A DNA stretch of 64,000 nt from Burkholderia sp. OK233 (GTDB lineage: Bacteria > Pseudomonadota > Gammaproteobacteria > Burkholderiales > Burkholderiaceae), in contig NZ_OCSR01000002.1 of NCBI RefSeq assembly GCF_900230185.1, positions 2,976,001-3,040,000 on the forward strand. The letters run 5' to 3'. This document shows positions 15,369-23,783 of this stretch, in pieces (within the stretch, counting starts at the first letter, position 1; every line of letters starts with the position of its first letter). Below the pieces are notes generated by a model, which made no database searches, was not told the DNA's origin, and saw nothing but the letters and a program-made list of their open reading frames with translations. Made by a program: the position numbers and the translations under genes.

Positions 15369-17150
15369 GTGGATTCCGTCAGCACAACTCTGGCAAGCCT
15401 CAATGTCGAACCGCGTGTCGAACCGCGTGTCGAGCTGCGCGACGCGCTGCGAACGCTCGGCGAGCGGCATGGTTCCGGCATTCGTGCGCTGGAGGAGTTG
15501 ATGACGCAGACGGCACTGAGTGCGGACGAGATGTGCGTCCAGTTGGCCGCGCAATTCCGCATGAAGCCGATCAGCATGCGCGAGTTGAATCAGTACGAAC
15601 CCGATTTCGAAGTGATGTCGTTTGTCGAAGCGACGACCCGCCTGTGCGTGTGTTTTCGCGAGGCGAACGGCACGAACGGTACAAACGGCACGAACGGTAC
15701 AAGCGGCGCAATCAGTGGCAAGGGTCTTCTGTTCGTCATCGCCGATCCGCTCGACGCGCGCACGCGAGGTGTCGTCGAACACCGCATGCGCTCGCGGCCG
15801 ACCGTGCCGTACGGCTGGGCGCTCGCGAGCGCGGGAGACATCAGCGCGTATCTGGCCGTGCGCGAAAAAGACGTGAGGGCGATGGACTCGCTCGCGTTCG
15901 ACGACCCGATCCAGAGCGCGGTCGATCCGTCTTCGCTCGCGTTGACGCTGCAGGGCATCAGCAGTGACGACAGCCCGGTGGTGAGGCTCCTCAACTCGAC
16001 GATCTATGACGCGCTGAAGATGATGGCAAGCGACATCCACCTCGAATGCCGTGCCAGCGGTTTGATGATCAAGTGCCGCGTGGACGGCGTGCTGACTGTG
16101 GTCCGCCGGGTGGAAGGCCGCGATGTCGCGGACCAGGTCCTGTCGCGCGTGAAGGTGATTTCCGAACTCGATATTGCCGAGCGCCGGGTTCCGCAGGATG
16201 GGCGTTTCAAAGCGCAGTACGCGGGCCGTGACATCGATTTCCGCGTGTCGATCATGCCGAACCAGTTCGGCGAGGACGCGGTGCTGCGGATCCTCGATCG
16301 CTATCAGCTTTCGCAGGCCTCCGGCGGTCTGACGCTCGAGGCGCTGGGCTTTCAGCCGGCCGATACACGCTTCATGCGCTCGGTCGCGTCGATGCCGTAT
16401 GGAATGCTGCTCGTGACCGGGCCGACCGGCAGCGGCAAGACCACGACGCTCTACGCGATTCTTACCGAGATCAACAACGGCCTGGAGAAGATCGTGACGA
16501 TCGAGGACCCGGTCGAATATCAGCTGGGCGACATCCTGCAAATTCCGGTCAACGAAGCGAAAGGGCTGACGTTCGCGCGTGGACTGCGATCGATTTTGCG
16601 GCATGACCCGGACAAGATCATGGTCGGCGAAATCCGCGATCCGGAAACCGCGCAAATCGCCGTGCAGGCAGCGCTGACCGGTCACCAGGTGTTCACCACC
16701 GTGCATGCGAACAACGTGTTCGACGTGATCGGCCGCTTCACGAACATGGAAGTCGATCCGTACAGCTTCGTGTCCGCGCTCAACGGCGTCGTCGCCCAGC
16801 GTCTCTTGCGGCAGTGCTGCCCGGATTGCACGACCGATGAGACGGTCGACGCGGACACGCTGGTCCGTTCGGGCATCGATCCGGATACCGCCGGCAGCTA
16901 CCTGTTTCATCGCGGCACGGGCTGCGCGGCGTGCCGCGGCAGCGGGTACCGCGGACGCCGCGCAATCTCAGAAGCTTTGCGCATGAACGACGAGTTGCGG
17001 CAACTGCTGTCGGAGCGCGCGCCGCTTGGGGCTATCAAGGCGGCGGCGATGCGCTACGGCATGCAGTCGCTGCGTACCGCCGCGGTCGAACTTGTGAAGC
17101 GCGGCGAAACGACTCTCGAGGAGATTAACCGTGTCACGATGGTTGAATAA
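15369..17150 (+). CDS. gspE: Type II secretion ATPase GspE-like
   Basis: A 593-residue hexameric secretion ATPase. It has an N-terminal MshEN-like domain, then the ATPase core with Walker A GPTGSGKTTT (about 355), the Asp box IVTIEDPVEYQ, Walker B IMVGEIRDPETA and the His box TGHQVFTTVHANN. A zinc-binding tetracysteine region follows (CCPDC ... CAAC), as in GspE and PilB. Two short in-frame tandem repeats are unusual. A 12-bp unit encodes VEPR near the N-terminus. An 18-bp unit encodes NGTNGT at 15666-15701, inside a loop between the N-domain and the core. GTG start with GGAG upstream. Confidence 0.9.
   Translation: MDSVSTTLASLNVEPRVEPRVELRDALRTLGERHGSGIRALEELMTQTALSADEMCVQLAAQFRMKPISMRELNQYEPDFEVMSFVEATTRLCVCFREANGTNGTNGTNGTSGAISGKGLLFVIADPLDARTRGVVEHRMRSRPTVPYGWALASAGDISAYLAVREKDVRAMDSLAFDDPIQSAVDPSSLALTLQGISSDDSPVVRLLNSTIYDALKMMASDIHLECRASGLMIKCRVDGVLTVVRRVEGRDVADQVLSRVKVISELDIAERRVPQDGRFKAQYAGRDIDFRVSIMPNQFGEDAVLRILDRYQLSQASGGLTLEALGFQPADTRFMRSVASMPYGMLLVTGPTGSGKTTTLYAILTEINNGLEKIVTIEDPVEYQLGDILQIPVNEAKGLTFARGLRSILRHDPDKIMVGEIRDPETAQIAVQAALTGHQVFTTVHANNVFDVIGRFTNMEVDPYSFVSALNGVVAQRLLRQCCPDCTTDETVDADTLVRSGIDPDTAGSYLFHRGTGCAACRGSGYRGRRAISEALRMNDELRQLLSERAPLGAIKAAAMRYGMQSLRTAAVELVKRGETTLEEINRVTMVE
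15405..15440 (+). repeat. 12-bp in-frame tandem repeat in gspE N-terminus
   Basis: Two perfect copies of GTCGAACCGCGT (15405-15416, 15417-15428) and a diverged third (15429-15440), encoding VEPR-VEPR-VELR. Confidence 0.85.
15666..15701 (+). repeat. 18-bp in-frame tandem repeat in gspE
   Basis: Two perfect copies of AACGGCACGAACGGTACA (15666-15683, 15684-15701), each built of two 9-bp halves, encoding NGT repeats. A partial copy follows. It is a probable site of length variation by slippage. Confidence 0.85.
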
Positions 17151-18021
17151 TCCGGTTGCAATCGGGGTCGGCACACGTGAGATTGTCGTTGGTGCGCGCG
17201 CGCCCCGGCTGTTGCGCCTGCGCCAACCGGCGTCCACCGCTGAGCCTGCCAGCGTTGCGATTCCCGAGGCGCGCTGCTGTACTGAACCGGGCGCACTCGA
17301 TGCGTTGCGCGCAGCGCTTGCCGAGACGCTCATCGCCACGCCCGCCGCCAATGATGTCGCTGCCGCGCCGCAGGAGGGTGTGCAAAAGCGCAGCGCATAC
17401 ATGGTGCTGGATGATTTCTGGGGCAATCACGCAATCTTGCGTGGCGATTTCCGCACGCTGCGCGCGCGCGAACTCGAAGAGATCGCGTTAGCCCATTTCA
17501 CCGATACCTATGGGATCGACGGCGCGTCGCTGGTGGTGCGTTTCAGCGTGCAGCGCGGCGGCCGGGCTCTGTTTGCCAGCGCGATGTCGCGCGCGCTTCA
17601 TGACGGTATCCACGACGTGAGCGCCTCCGAACATGTCGGGATCAGCAGCCTGAGGCTATGCCTTCCGGAGATGCTCAATCGCATCGGCGACGCAGCCGAG
17701 GGCGGTGAGGCGCTGCTGCTGTTCGTCGCGGACGAGCTGATGCAGGCGGTCATGATTGAACAGAATCGCTGGGTCGCCTACGACACACAGCGCCTCTTTC
17801 CCGGTGATGCGGGCGACGCGTCCAGACTGGCCGAGCTGGCCGAGCAGTTGTTCGAACGCTCGGCGACCCGCGCGAACTTGAGGCACGAAGACTGCAAGAT
17901 CTATCTGTTCGGGGTCGAGACCGAGCTGGCGCCGTTCGAAGCGCGTTTCGCCACGGCGATCCGGCAGGCGCCGCCGGCGGACGTCTCGCCCGCGCATCGG
18001 CTGATGGAGTGTGCGCAATGA
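17131..18021 (+). CDS. PilM/GspL-like cytoplasmic assembly protein (tentative)
   Basis: A 296-residue soluble protein with no signal or membrane segment. It begins inside the last 20 bp of gspE (GTG 17131), so the two are translationally coupled. The pattern of strands such as AYMVLDDFWGNHAILRG near residue 90 and the position before two single-pass PilN/PilO-like proteins suggest an actin-fold assembly protein like PilM or the cytoplasmic half of GspL. The sequence match is weak. Unlike GspL it has no membrane segment of its own. It would connect the ATPase to the inner-membrane platform. Confidence 0.55.
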   Translation: MSRWLNNPVAIGVGTREIVVGARAPRLLRLRQPASTAEPASVAIPEARCCTEPGALDALRAALAETLIATPAANDVAAAPQEGVQKRSAYMVLDDFWGNHAILRGDFRTLRARELEEIALAHFTDTYGIDGASLVVRFSVQRGGRALFASAMSRALHDGIHDVSASEHVGISSLRLCLPEMLNRIGDAAEGGEALLLFVADELMQAVMIEQNRWVAYDTQRLFPGDAGDASRLAELAEQLFERSATRANLRHEDCKIYLFGVETELAPFEARFATAIRQAPPADVSPAHRLMECAQ

Positions 18022-18548
18022 TTCCGCGCCTTGACCTCGACTTCAGCCGGCGCCGCGCTCCCGCCGCGATGGGCGGCGTGATCCTGCTGTGCGCCGCTGC
18101 CGTGCTGTTGCTCGCAAGCGGCGCGCGGCTCTGGCATGCGTACGCGGAAAACGATCGCGTGCAGGCGCAGCTGGAGGCTGTTCGGCAGCAGACAATGGCA
18201 AACCGGCACGTCGTGAGGGCGCCACTGACGCCGGCCGCGAGGCTCGCGGAAAAGCAGAGCCAGTCGGTTCTGCGGGAACTGACCGTGCCGTGGCAGGACC
18301 TCTTCTCGATCGTCGAAGACTATCCGGATCACGATGTCGCGCTGATCGGTATCGATCAGAACCCCGCGCAAAGCCAGATCCGTATCACGGCCGAGGCGAA
18401 GAACTTCGACGCGATGATTGCGTACCTGAAGTATCTGCAGACCAGCGTGCTGTTGCGGGAAGCCGTGCTCAACGATCACCTGATCGAGACGAACGTGCCG
18501 GGCAAACCGGTGCGTTTCCAGATCACTGCTGTCTGGAGGAAGTCATGA
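18018..18548 (+). CDS. PilN-like inner-membrane assembly protein
   Basis: A 176-residue bitopic protein. It has a short cytoplasmic N-terminus (IPRLDLDFSRRR, resembling the PilN stretch that binds PilM), one transmembrane helix (about 17-38), a coiled-coil stretch, and a periplasmic ferredoxin-like domain (DHDVALIGIDQNP, QIRITAEAKNF). The ATG at 18018 overlaps the previous stop as ATGA, so translation is coupled. It is short for the family. PilN/GspL-type proteins form the inner-membrane ring. Identification rests on topology and context more than on sequence. Confidence 0.6.
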   Translation: MIPRLDLDFSRRRAPAAMGGVILLCAAAVLLLASGARLWHAYAENDRVQAQLEAVRQQTMANRHVVRAPLTPAARLAEKQSQSVLRELTVPWQDLFSIVEDYPDHDVALIGIDQNPAQSQIRITAEAKNFDAMIAYLKYLQTSVLLREAVLNDHLIETNVPGKPVRFQITAVWRKS

Positions 18549-19120
18549 AAACGGACCAGCTACAGGACAGGCTGTTGACGCTGCGCTTCGAGATGCAGCG
18601 CGCGTTCGGCCTGCCGGGACTGCTCGGCGCGCTGTTGATCGGCGCGGCTGCCATAGTGGGCGCCTCGACTCCCAGTGTGCACCCCGGGACGCACGAAATG
18701 CTTGAGATGCAGGATCCCGCGCGAGTCGCGCGGGCGGCGAACGCGCATCACGTTGCCGGCGAGCGCAGCGCGGCGGCGGATGCGGTCGCACTCGATACCT
18801 TGCCAGGACTGTTCCCGGGTTTCACGCAAAGCGCGAACGATATCGCGGTGATACTCGCGCAGGCTCGCGACAGCAATTTGACGCTCGGCTCCGCCGAATA
18901 TCAGGTGACGACCGAAGCCGGTGCGCCCTTTACGCGGTATCAGGTGCTGCTGCCTGTCAAGGATCAGTACAGTGCGATCCGGCGTTTTCTCGCTGCGGTT
19001 TTGAACAACGTGCCCAATGCGGCGCTACAGGCGATACACGTCGAGCGTCCCGCGGTCGACGGCAATATTCTCGATGCACGGGTCCGCTTCGAGCTCATCT
19101 ATCGGACAGCACAGCCATGA
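18545..19120 (+). CDS. PilO/GspM-like inner-membrane assembly protein
   Basis: A 191-residue bitopic protein: cytoplasmic N-terminus, one hydrophobic helix (about 20-40), an Ala-rich coiled region, then a periplasmic domain with the pattern YQVLLPVKDQYSAIRRFLAAVLNNVPNAAL, as in PilO/GspM. ATG 18545 overlaps the preceding stop as ATGA. Its last 11 codons lie in the first copy of a 54-bp tandem duplication that also contains the start of the next gene. Confidence 0.6.
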   Translation: MKTDQLQDRLLTLRFEMQRAFGLPGLLGALLIGAAAIVGASTPSVHPGTHEMLEMQDPARVARAANAHHVAGERSAAADAVALDTLPGLFPGFTQSANDIAVILAQARDSNLTLGSAEYQVTTEAGAPFTRYQVLLPVKDQYSAIRRFLAAVLNNVPNAALQAIHVERPAVDGNILDARVRFELIYRTAQP

Positions 19121-19195
19121 AAGCCGCTCTGGTCAATCGCGTTCGAGCTCATCTACCGGACAGCGCAGCCATCAAACCCGCTCTGGTCAAACGCG
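19088..19195 (+). repeat. 54-bp tandem duplication across a gene junction
   Basis: Copy 1 (19088-19141) and copy 2 (19142-19195) differ at 5 of 54 positions. Copy 1 contains the end of the PilO-like gene and the ATG of the next gene (19117). In copy 2 the matching triplet is ATC. The duplication therefore adds 18 in-frame codons to the N-terminus of the downstream protein. Confidence 0.9.
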
Positions 19196-19806
19196 TGTTG
19201 CTGACGTTCTGCGGGATCGTCGCCGTGGGGCTCGGGTATCGCGCGCAGGTGGCGGCGACCCAGACGCCGGTAGTGCTTGCAGCGCTCCACGGCGAGAGGC
19301 ATGACAACATGCGGGCGCGGCCTGCTTCCGTGCATCACCAGTCATCCGCATCTGCCGTGCCCGTAACCTCGCGGGGAGCGGCGGCTGCTCCGGTTCCTGC
19401 GTCGCATGCCGGTGCCGTCGGCGCTGGACCGGCGATAGCGGCGACGCCACGTGCAAAACTGACCGCCCTGCGCGCGCCTCTGTCCATCGAATCGGCCAAC
19501 AATCCGTTTGCCGCCTCTTCGTGGCTTCCGCCGCCACCTCCTGTCGAGGTGGCGGTCGTACCCGAGGTGCGCGCGCCGGCGCCGACTGCGCCGCCAGTGC
19601 CATTCACTTACCTCGGCGAGCTGGATGCGAAAGCGGCTAAACCGCAGGTATTTCTCAGCAACGGCGACCGCTTGCTGATTGTTTCACCGGGTGAAGTCGT
19701 GGATGACCAGTACCGCGTCGAGTCGGTTTCGGAGTCCGACGTGGTGCTGACCTATCTACCGCTTAACCAGACGCAGGCCGTATCCATTCCAAGAGAGGCA
19801 AAGTAG
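19117..19806 (+). CDS. GspC/PilP-like or secretion-system-X-like linker protein
   Basis: A 229-residue protein with one N-terminal hydrophobic segment (about residues 27-42), a long Ala/Pro-rich periplasmic spacer, and a C-terminal beta domain (VPFTYLGELDAKAAKPQVFLSNGDRLLIVSPGE). This resembles the HR domain of GspC/PilP-type proteins that contact the secretin; similar proteins are annotated 'secretion system X'. ATG 19117 overlaps the upstream stop. The first 18 codons arose from the 54-bp duplication, so the ancestral start was probably at 19171, where ATC now stands. It precedes the secretin gene directly. Confidence 0.6.
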   Translation: MKAALVNRVRAHLPDSAAIKPALVKRVLLTFCGIVAVGLGYRAQVAATQTPVVLAALHGERHDNMRARPASVHHQSSASAVPVTSRGAAAAPVPASHAGAVGAGPAIAATPRAKLTALRAPLSIESANNPFAASSWLPPPPPVEVAVVPEVRAPAPTAPPVPFTYLGELDAKAAKPQVFLSNGDRLLIVSPGEVVDDQYRVESVSESDVVLTYLPLNQTQAVSIPREAK

Positions 19807-22068
19807 ATGAAAACCTCACGCACACGGGGTGCGAGCCGCAATGGGGACAGCGGCCCATCGAACCCTCTCTCGCCACCCGTCCCGTTCCGTGCTCAGCGCA
19901 CGTCAATCGGGGGGGCCGCGAGAAAGCGTGTGCTCGCGATCGCTATCTCCACACTTGCCTTCAGCAGTTGCATGCAGATTCCGACCCGGCAGGACAATCC
20001 GACCGACGCCGAGACGAAAATCAACACGCTGCACGACCGCAATGATCAGGTTAACGCGCTGCTCGATCAGGCCGACCAGTTTCGTCTGAGCTACCAGTTC
20101 GACGCCGCGATCCAGAAGCTCTATGCGGCAAGCCAGATCGATCCGACCAGCGAACGTGGCCGCAAGATCGGCGCGCTGATCGACCAGGACCGCCGGGATC
20201 TTGCGACCCTCCAGGAAGCGGACCGCATGATGCAGCGCGGCTCGTTTGGGCCGGCGGCCGATCGCGTGCACCGCGTATTGTTGAAGAATCCGACCAATGC
20301 GCTGGCGTTGCAGATGAAAAAGGAAATCGACGACAAGATCCGGCAGCAACGCGCGGACAAGGAAGAGGGGCTTGCCGCTTCGTCCATCATGCGCACGCCG
20401 ATCACGCTGCAATTTCGCGATGCCAACGTGCGCATGGTATTCGAAGCGCTGTCGCGTACCTCCGGATTGAACGTCATCTTTGACCGCGACGTCCGTGCGG
20501 ACCTGAAGACGACCATCTTCGTGACGAACGCGTCGCTGCAGGATACGGTCGATATGATCCTGATGCAGAATCAGCTCGACAAGAAGCAACTCAACGCAAA
20601 TACGCTTTTCATCTACCCGGCGACTCCGGCCAAGCAGCTCGAATATCAGGAATTGAAGGTACGCACGTTCCAGTTGTCAAACGTCGAAGCCAAACAGGTC
20701 CAGTCGTTGCTGAAGAGCCTGCTGAAGATCAAGGAAGTCGTGATCGACGAGCGTGCGAATACCGTGACGATTCGCGGCACTCCGGACACCATCAAGGTTG
20801 CTGAAGAGATGATCGCCGCGCAGGATTTGCCTGAACCGGAGGTGATGCTGGAAGTCGAGGTGCTGGAGGTGTCGCACGAACGCTTGTCCAATCTCGGGAT
20901 TGAATGGCCAAACTCGTTCACGATGTCGACGCCGTCCACGGTGGATACATGGGGCGCGTTGCACCATCTTCCCCTCAATGCGCTGAATGTCAGCGGTCTG
21001 TCCGCGACGGCGAACTTCAAGCTCACGGATACCGACGCGAATTTGCTGGCGAGTCCACGTATCCGGACGCGCAACAAGGAGAAGGCCAGGATATTGATCG
21101 GCGACAAGTTGCCGGTGATTTCGAGTTCCAGTACGCCCAGCACGAGCGGTCCGTCATACACGCAAATGATTCAGTACATCGATGTCGGCATCAAGCTCGA
21201 AGTGGAGCCGCAGGTCTATCGGGATGGCGATGTCGGCATCAAACTGAATCTCGAAGTCAGCAATATCACCAATACGATCCAGAGCGGCAACTCGCAAACA
21301 GGTCTGAGTTCACTCGCTTATCAGATAGGAACGCGTAGCGCGTCGACAAGCCTGCGCCTGCGAGACGGTGAAACCCAGATTATGGGCGGCTTGATCTCTG
21401 ATCAGGACCGCAGGTCGGCCGACAAGGTGCCCGGCCTCGGGCAGTTGCCTGTGCTCGGGCGCCTGTTCTCGGACCACAACGGCGACCATGTGAAGACGGA
21501 GATCGTGTTGCAGATCACGCCGCACATTGTCAGGCCGCAGCTCTCGGCGGACGTGGACACGCAGGAGGTCTGGTCCGGCACCGACATCAATGTGCACGCC
21601 GACCAGCTTCGGCTCGATCCCGTCATGGCCGCCGCGGCGGTGCCCGGAACGGCGATCATGAAACCGGTGCCCGGCAGTGTAGGCGGTGGCACGACCGGCG
21701 GCAAGTCCGCTCAAGCCGGCGCAGCGGCGAACAGTTCGACGACCGTGCCCGCGACCGGGTCGTTTGGGCAACTGCCTCCGGCGCCGCGCACGACGCCGCC
21801 ACCCGTACCGTATGGCGGCCGCTTCGCGCCGCAGCTGAGCGCGCCGGCGCCGGTGCCGGTTCCCAATGCGCCGCCGGCAGCGGAGCAGGCGGGCGGTGAG
21901 GCGGAGCCGGGCGGCGCGGCAAACGCGGCGCCAGCGGCCACCCAGCCGGCTGCGCCTCCCCCGGCGGCGCCCGCACCGGCGCCCACGCCCCCTCCGTCGA
22001 TCCTGCAGATGCCGCCGGGTGACATGGGGAACGATAACCCGCTTCGCTCGATTCAGAACGGGTATTGA
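19807..22068 (+). CDS. gspD: Outer-membrane secretin, GspD-like
   Basis: A 753-residue secretin subunit. A long N-terminus ends in a hydrophobic run with FSSC, a possible lipobox. Then come a TPR-like helical region (about 75-190) and N-domains (ITLQFRDANVRMVFEALSRTSGLNVIFD; ELKVRTFQLSNVEAKQV). The C-terminal secretin core has the signature DTDANLLASPRIRTRNKEKARILIGDKLPV and VPGLGQLPVLGRLF. The last 140 residues are Pro/Ala/Gly-rich and low-complexity, with no known counterpart. It starts directly after the previous stop. It forms the outer-membrane channel of the system. Confidence 0.9.
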   Translation: MKTSRTRGASRNGDSGPSNPLSPPVPFRAQRTSIGGAARKRVLAIAISTLAFSSCMQIPTRQDNPTDAETKINTLHDRNDQVNALLDQADQFRLSYQFDAAIQKLYAASQIDPTSERGRKIGALIDQDRRDLATLQEADRMMQRGSFGPAADRVHRVLLKNPTNALALQMKKEIDDKIRQQRADKEEGLAASSIMRTPITLQFRDANVRMVFEALSRTSGLNVIFDRDVRADLKTTIFVTNASLQDTVDMILMQNQLDKKQLNANTLFIYPATPAKQLEYQELKVRTFQLSNVEAKQVQSLLKSLLKIKEVVIDERANTVTIRGTPDTIKVAEEMIAAQDLPEPEVMLEVEVLEVSHERLSNLGIEWPNSFTMSTPSTVDTWGALHHLPLNALNVSGLSATANFKLTDTDANLLASPRIRTRNKEKARILIGDKLPVISSSSTPSTSGPSYTQMIQYIDVGIKLEVEPQVYRDGDVGIKLNLEVSNITNTIQSGNSQTGLSSLAYQIGTRSASTSLRLRDGETQIMGGLISDQDRRSADKVPGLGQLPVLGRLFSDHNGDHVKTEIVLQITPHIVRPQLSADVDTQEVWSGTDINVHADQLRLDPVMAAAAVPGTAIMKPVPGSVGGGTTGGKSAQAGAAANSSTTVPATGSFGQLPPAPRTTPPPVPYGGRFAPQLSAPAPVPVPNAPPAAEQAGGEAEPGGAANAAPAATQPAAPPPAAPAPAPTPPPSILQMPPGDMGNDNPLRSIQNGY

Positions 22069-22071
22069 GCC

Positions 22072-22617
22072 GTGGCCATGCTGACGAACACGGTCCGCTC
22101 GCGTGGCGCAAGCCGGCCCGATCAGCGTGGGTTCACGTTGATCGAGCTGGTGATCACGCTCGCGCTCGTGTCTATCCTGGCGCTCGCGATCATGCCGTTT
22201 TCCGAACTGATCGTGCAGCGTCAGAAGGAACAGCAGTTGAGCGCCGCGTTGCGCGAGATTCGCACGGCACTCGACGCATACAAGGATTCGAGCGACGTGG
22301 GTTTGATCGACAAGGAGGCCGAGGCGTCCGGCTATCCGTCGTCGCTAACCGTGCTGGTGACAGGGGTGCCCAATGCGAAGGATCCGAAAGGCGGTCTGTT
22401 GATGTTCCTTCGCCACGTGCCGCGCGATCCGTTCTTTGCAGGCGATCCGGACACGCCCGCGGAAGACACCTGGAACCTGCGGTCCTATGGGGTGCCGCCG
22501 GATCAGGCGGGTACCGATGTGCCGCTCGGCAATGATCAGGCCGGCAAGGATGTGTTCGATGTGTCGTCGAAATCCGATCGCGCCGGCATCAACGGCGTTC
22601 CGTACAAACAATGGTGA
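22072..22617 (+). CDS. Type II pseudopilin-like protein
   Basis: A 181-residue prepilin. The leader DQRG/FTLIELVITLALVSILAL has cleavage after Gly, Phe at +1 and Glu at +5. The helix continues into KEQQLSAALREIRTALDAYK, and the C-terminal half has a GspG-like VPRDPF phrase. It starts 3 bp after the secretin stop at GTG 22072; ATG 22078 is an equally good start. It may be a minor pseudopilin of the operon. Confidence 0.8.
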   Translation: MAMLTNTVRSRGASRPDQRGFTLIELVITLALVSILALAIMPFSELIVQRQKEQQLSAALREIRTALDAYKDSSDVGLIDKEAEASGYPSSLTVLVTGVPNAKDPKGGLLMFLRHVPRDPFFAGDPDTPAEDTWNLRSYGVPPDQAGTDVPLGNDQAGKDVFDVSSKSDRAGINGVPYKQW

Positions 22618-22626
22618 CGGTGCATC

Positions 22627-23016
22627 ATGAAACCCGCTCATACGCGCAGATACCGCGGTTTTACGCTGATCGAACTGGTCGTCGTGATGGCGATCATTGG
22701 CCTGCTTCTGACGATCGCGCTGCCGCGTTATATGCACAGCATCGAACGCGGCAAGGAGCAGGTCCGGCAGCAGAACGTAGCAGTGATGCGCGATGCGATC
22801 GATAAATACTACGGCGACAACGGCCAGTACCCGGAGACGCTCGATGAACTGGTGACGAAGCGTTATCTGCGGGCGGTTCCGGTCGATCCGGTCAACGGCG
22901 ACGACAAGTGGGCGGTGATCGCCTCGCCCGACGAAACCAAAACGGGCGTGTACGACGTCATGCCGGCGAGTAGTCCGCTGGGCACGCCTGCCGGTCCAGC
23001 AGGAGCAGGCAAGTGA
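22627..23016 (+). CDS. Type II pseudopilin, GspG-like, second copy
   Basis: A 129-residue prepilin with leader RYRG/FTLIELVVVMAIIGLLLTIALPRY and Glu at +5. The body has KYYGDNGQYPETLDELV and AVPVDPVNGDDKW, the GspG pattern, then a short Gly/Pro/Ala tail. It is a second GspG-like subunit beside the one that opens the operon, so two shafts, or a shaft plus a tip protein, are possible. Confidence 0.85.
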   Translation: MKPAHTRRYRGFTLIELVVVMAIIGLLLTIALPRYMHSIERGKEQVRQQNVAVMRDAIDKYYGDNGQYPETLDELVTKRYLRAVPVDPVNGDDKWAVIASPDETKTGVYDVMPASSPLGTPAGPAGAGK

Positions 23017-23648
23017 GTCGCCACGCTTTCCCACCGCGAGGCGGCGCGCGCATTTTGTCGGCTTCGAAGCAGGTTGCCCGGCACCGAACCGGGCCTTGCA
23101 CCGCGCGCCAGCGTGGGCTCGTGATGCTGGCGCTATTGATTGCGCTCATGCTGCTCTCGATCGCGTTGGCGGGCGCGCTCGACGTCTGGTCGTTGGAACG
23201 GCGGCGCGAGCAGGAGAAGCAACTGTTGTTCGTCGGTGACCAATACCGGCAGGCGATCGTGCGGTATTACCGCGTCGGCCGCGTCTACCCGGCGTCGGTC
23301 GACGATCTGCTGGACGACGCGCGCTTTCAGATACCGATGCATCACCTGCGCCAGGCCTACCCGGATCCGCTCACCGGCAAGACCGATTGGCTCTTCTTGC
23401 GGCAGGGCGATCGCTTTTATGGAGTGTATAGCAGCTCGGAGGCGTTGACGATCAAGCGCGCGGGGTTTCCGCGGCGATATGCAGACTTCGAGACCGAGCA
23501 GACTTACGGCGGGTGGAAATTCATCTATCTTGCGCCGGGGTTGCGCAGCACGCCCACTAATGCTGGTACCGCAGCGCCTCGTAGTCCGGTCCTGAACATC
23601 AATCCGCAGAATGGTGCGGGACACCTTCCGTCGAGACTGACTCGATAG
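23013..23648 (+). CDS. Atypical pseudopilin-like protein without Glu+5
   Basis: A 211-residue protein whose GTG start overlaps the previous stop (GTGA). A 35-residue basic leader ends in RQRG/LVMLALLIALMLLSIAL. The cleavage Gly is present, but the residue at +5 is Ala rather than Glu, as in minor tip pseudopilins such as GspK. The periplasmic part has a pseudopilin-like pattern (YRQAIVRYYRVGRVYPASVDDLLDD, AYPDPLTGKTDW). It is the last gene of the operon and is followed by the porin terminator region. Confidence 0.7.
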   Translation: MSRHAFPPRGGARILSASKQVARHRTGPCTARQRGLVMLALLIALMLLSIALAGALDVWSLERRREQEKQLLFVGDQYRQAIVRYYRVGRVYPASVDDLLDDARFQIPMHHLRQAYPDPLTGKTDWLFLRQGDRFYGVYSSSEALTIKRAGFPRRYADFETEQTYGGWKFIYLAPGLRSTPTNAGTAAPRSPVLNINPQNGAGHLPSRLTR

Positions 23649-23705
23649 CAGTTGAGACGCTTGAAGCGAAGCAGCAGAGGCCTGAAAAACCGCTCCTCCA
23701 AAAGA

Positions 23706-23727
23706 AAAACGCCCCGCAGGGCGTTTT
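23706..23727 (-). terminator. Hairpin terminator of the porin gene
   Basis: A perfect 9-bp stem (23706-23714 with 23719-23727), loop CGCA. Read on the minus strand it is followed by a T-run, so it ends the porin transcript; it may also stop the secretion operon from the other side. Confidence 0.8.
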
Positions 23728-23783
23728 CCAGAACCTCGGGACAGCAAGGAACTCGCGTTCCTCGCCGACAAGGCAAGACTCGC

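Noticed and set aside
15273..16910. 545-codon minus-strand open frame opposite gspE
   Set aside because: The plus strand has intact Walker A, Walker B and zinc motifs of GspE; the reverse frame is rich in His and Arg, as antisense frames of GC-rich genes are.
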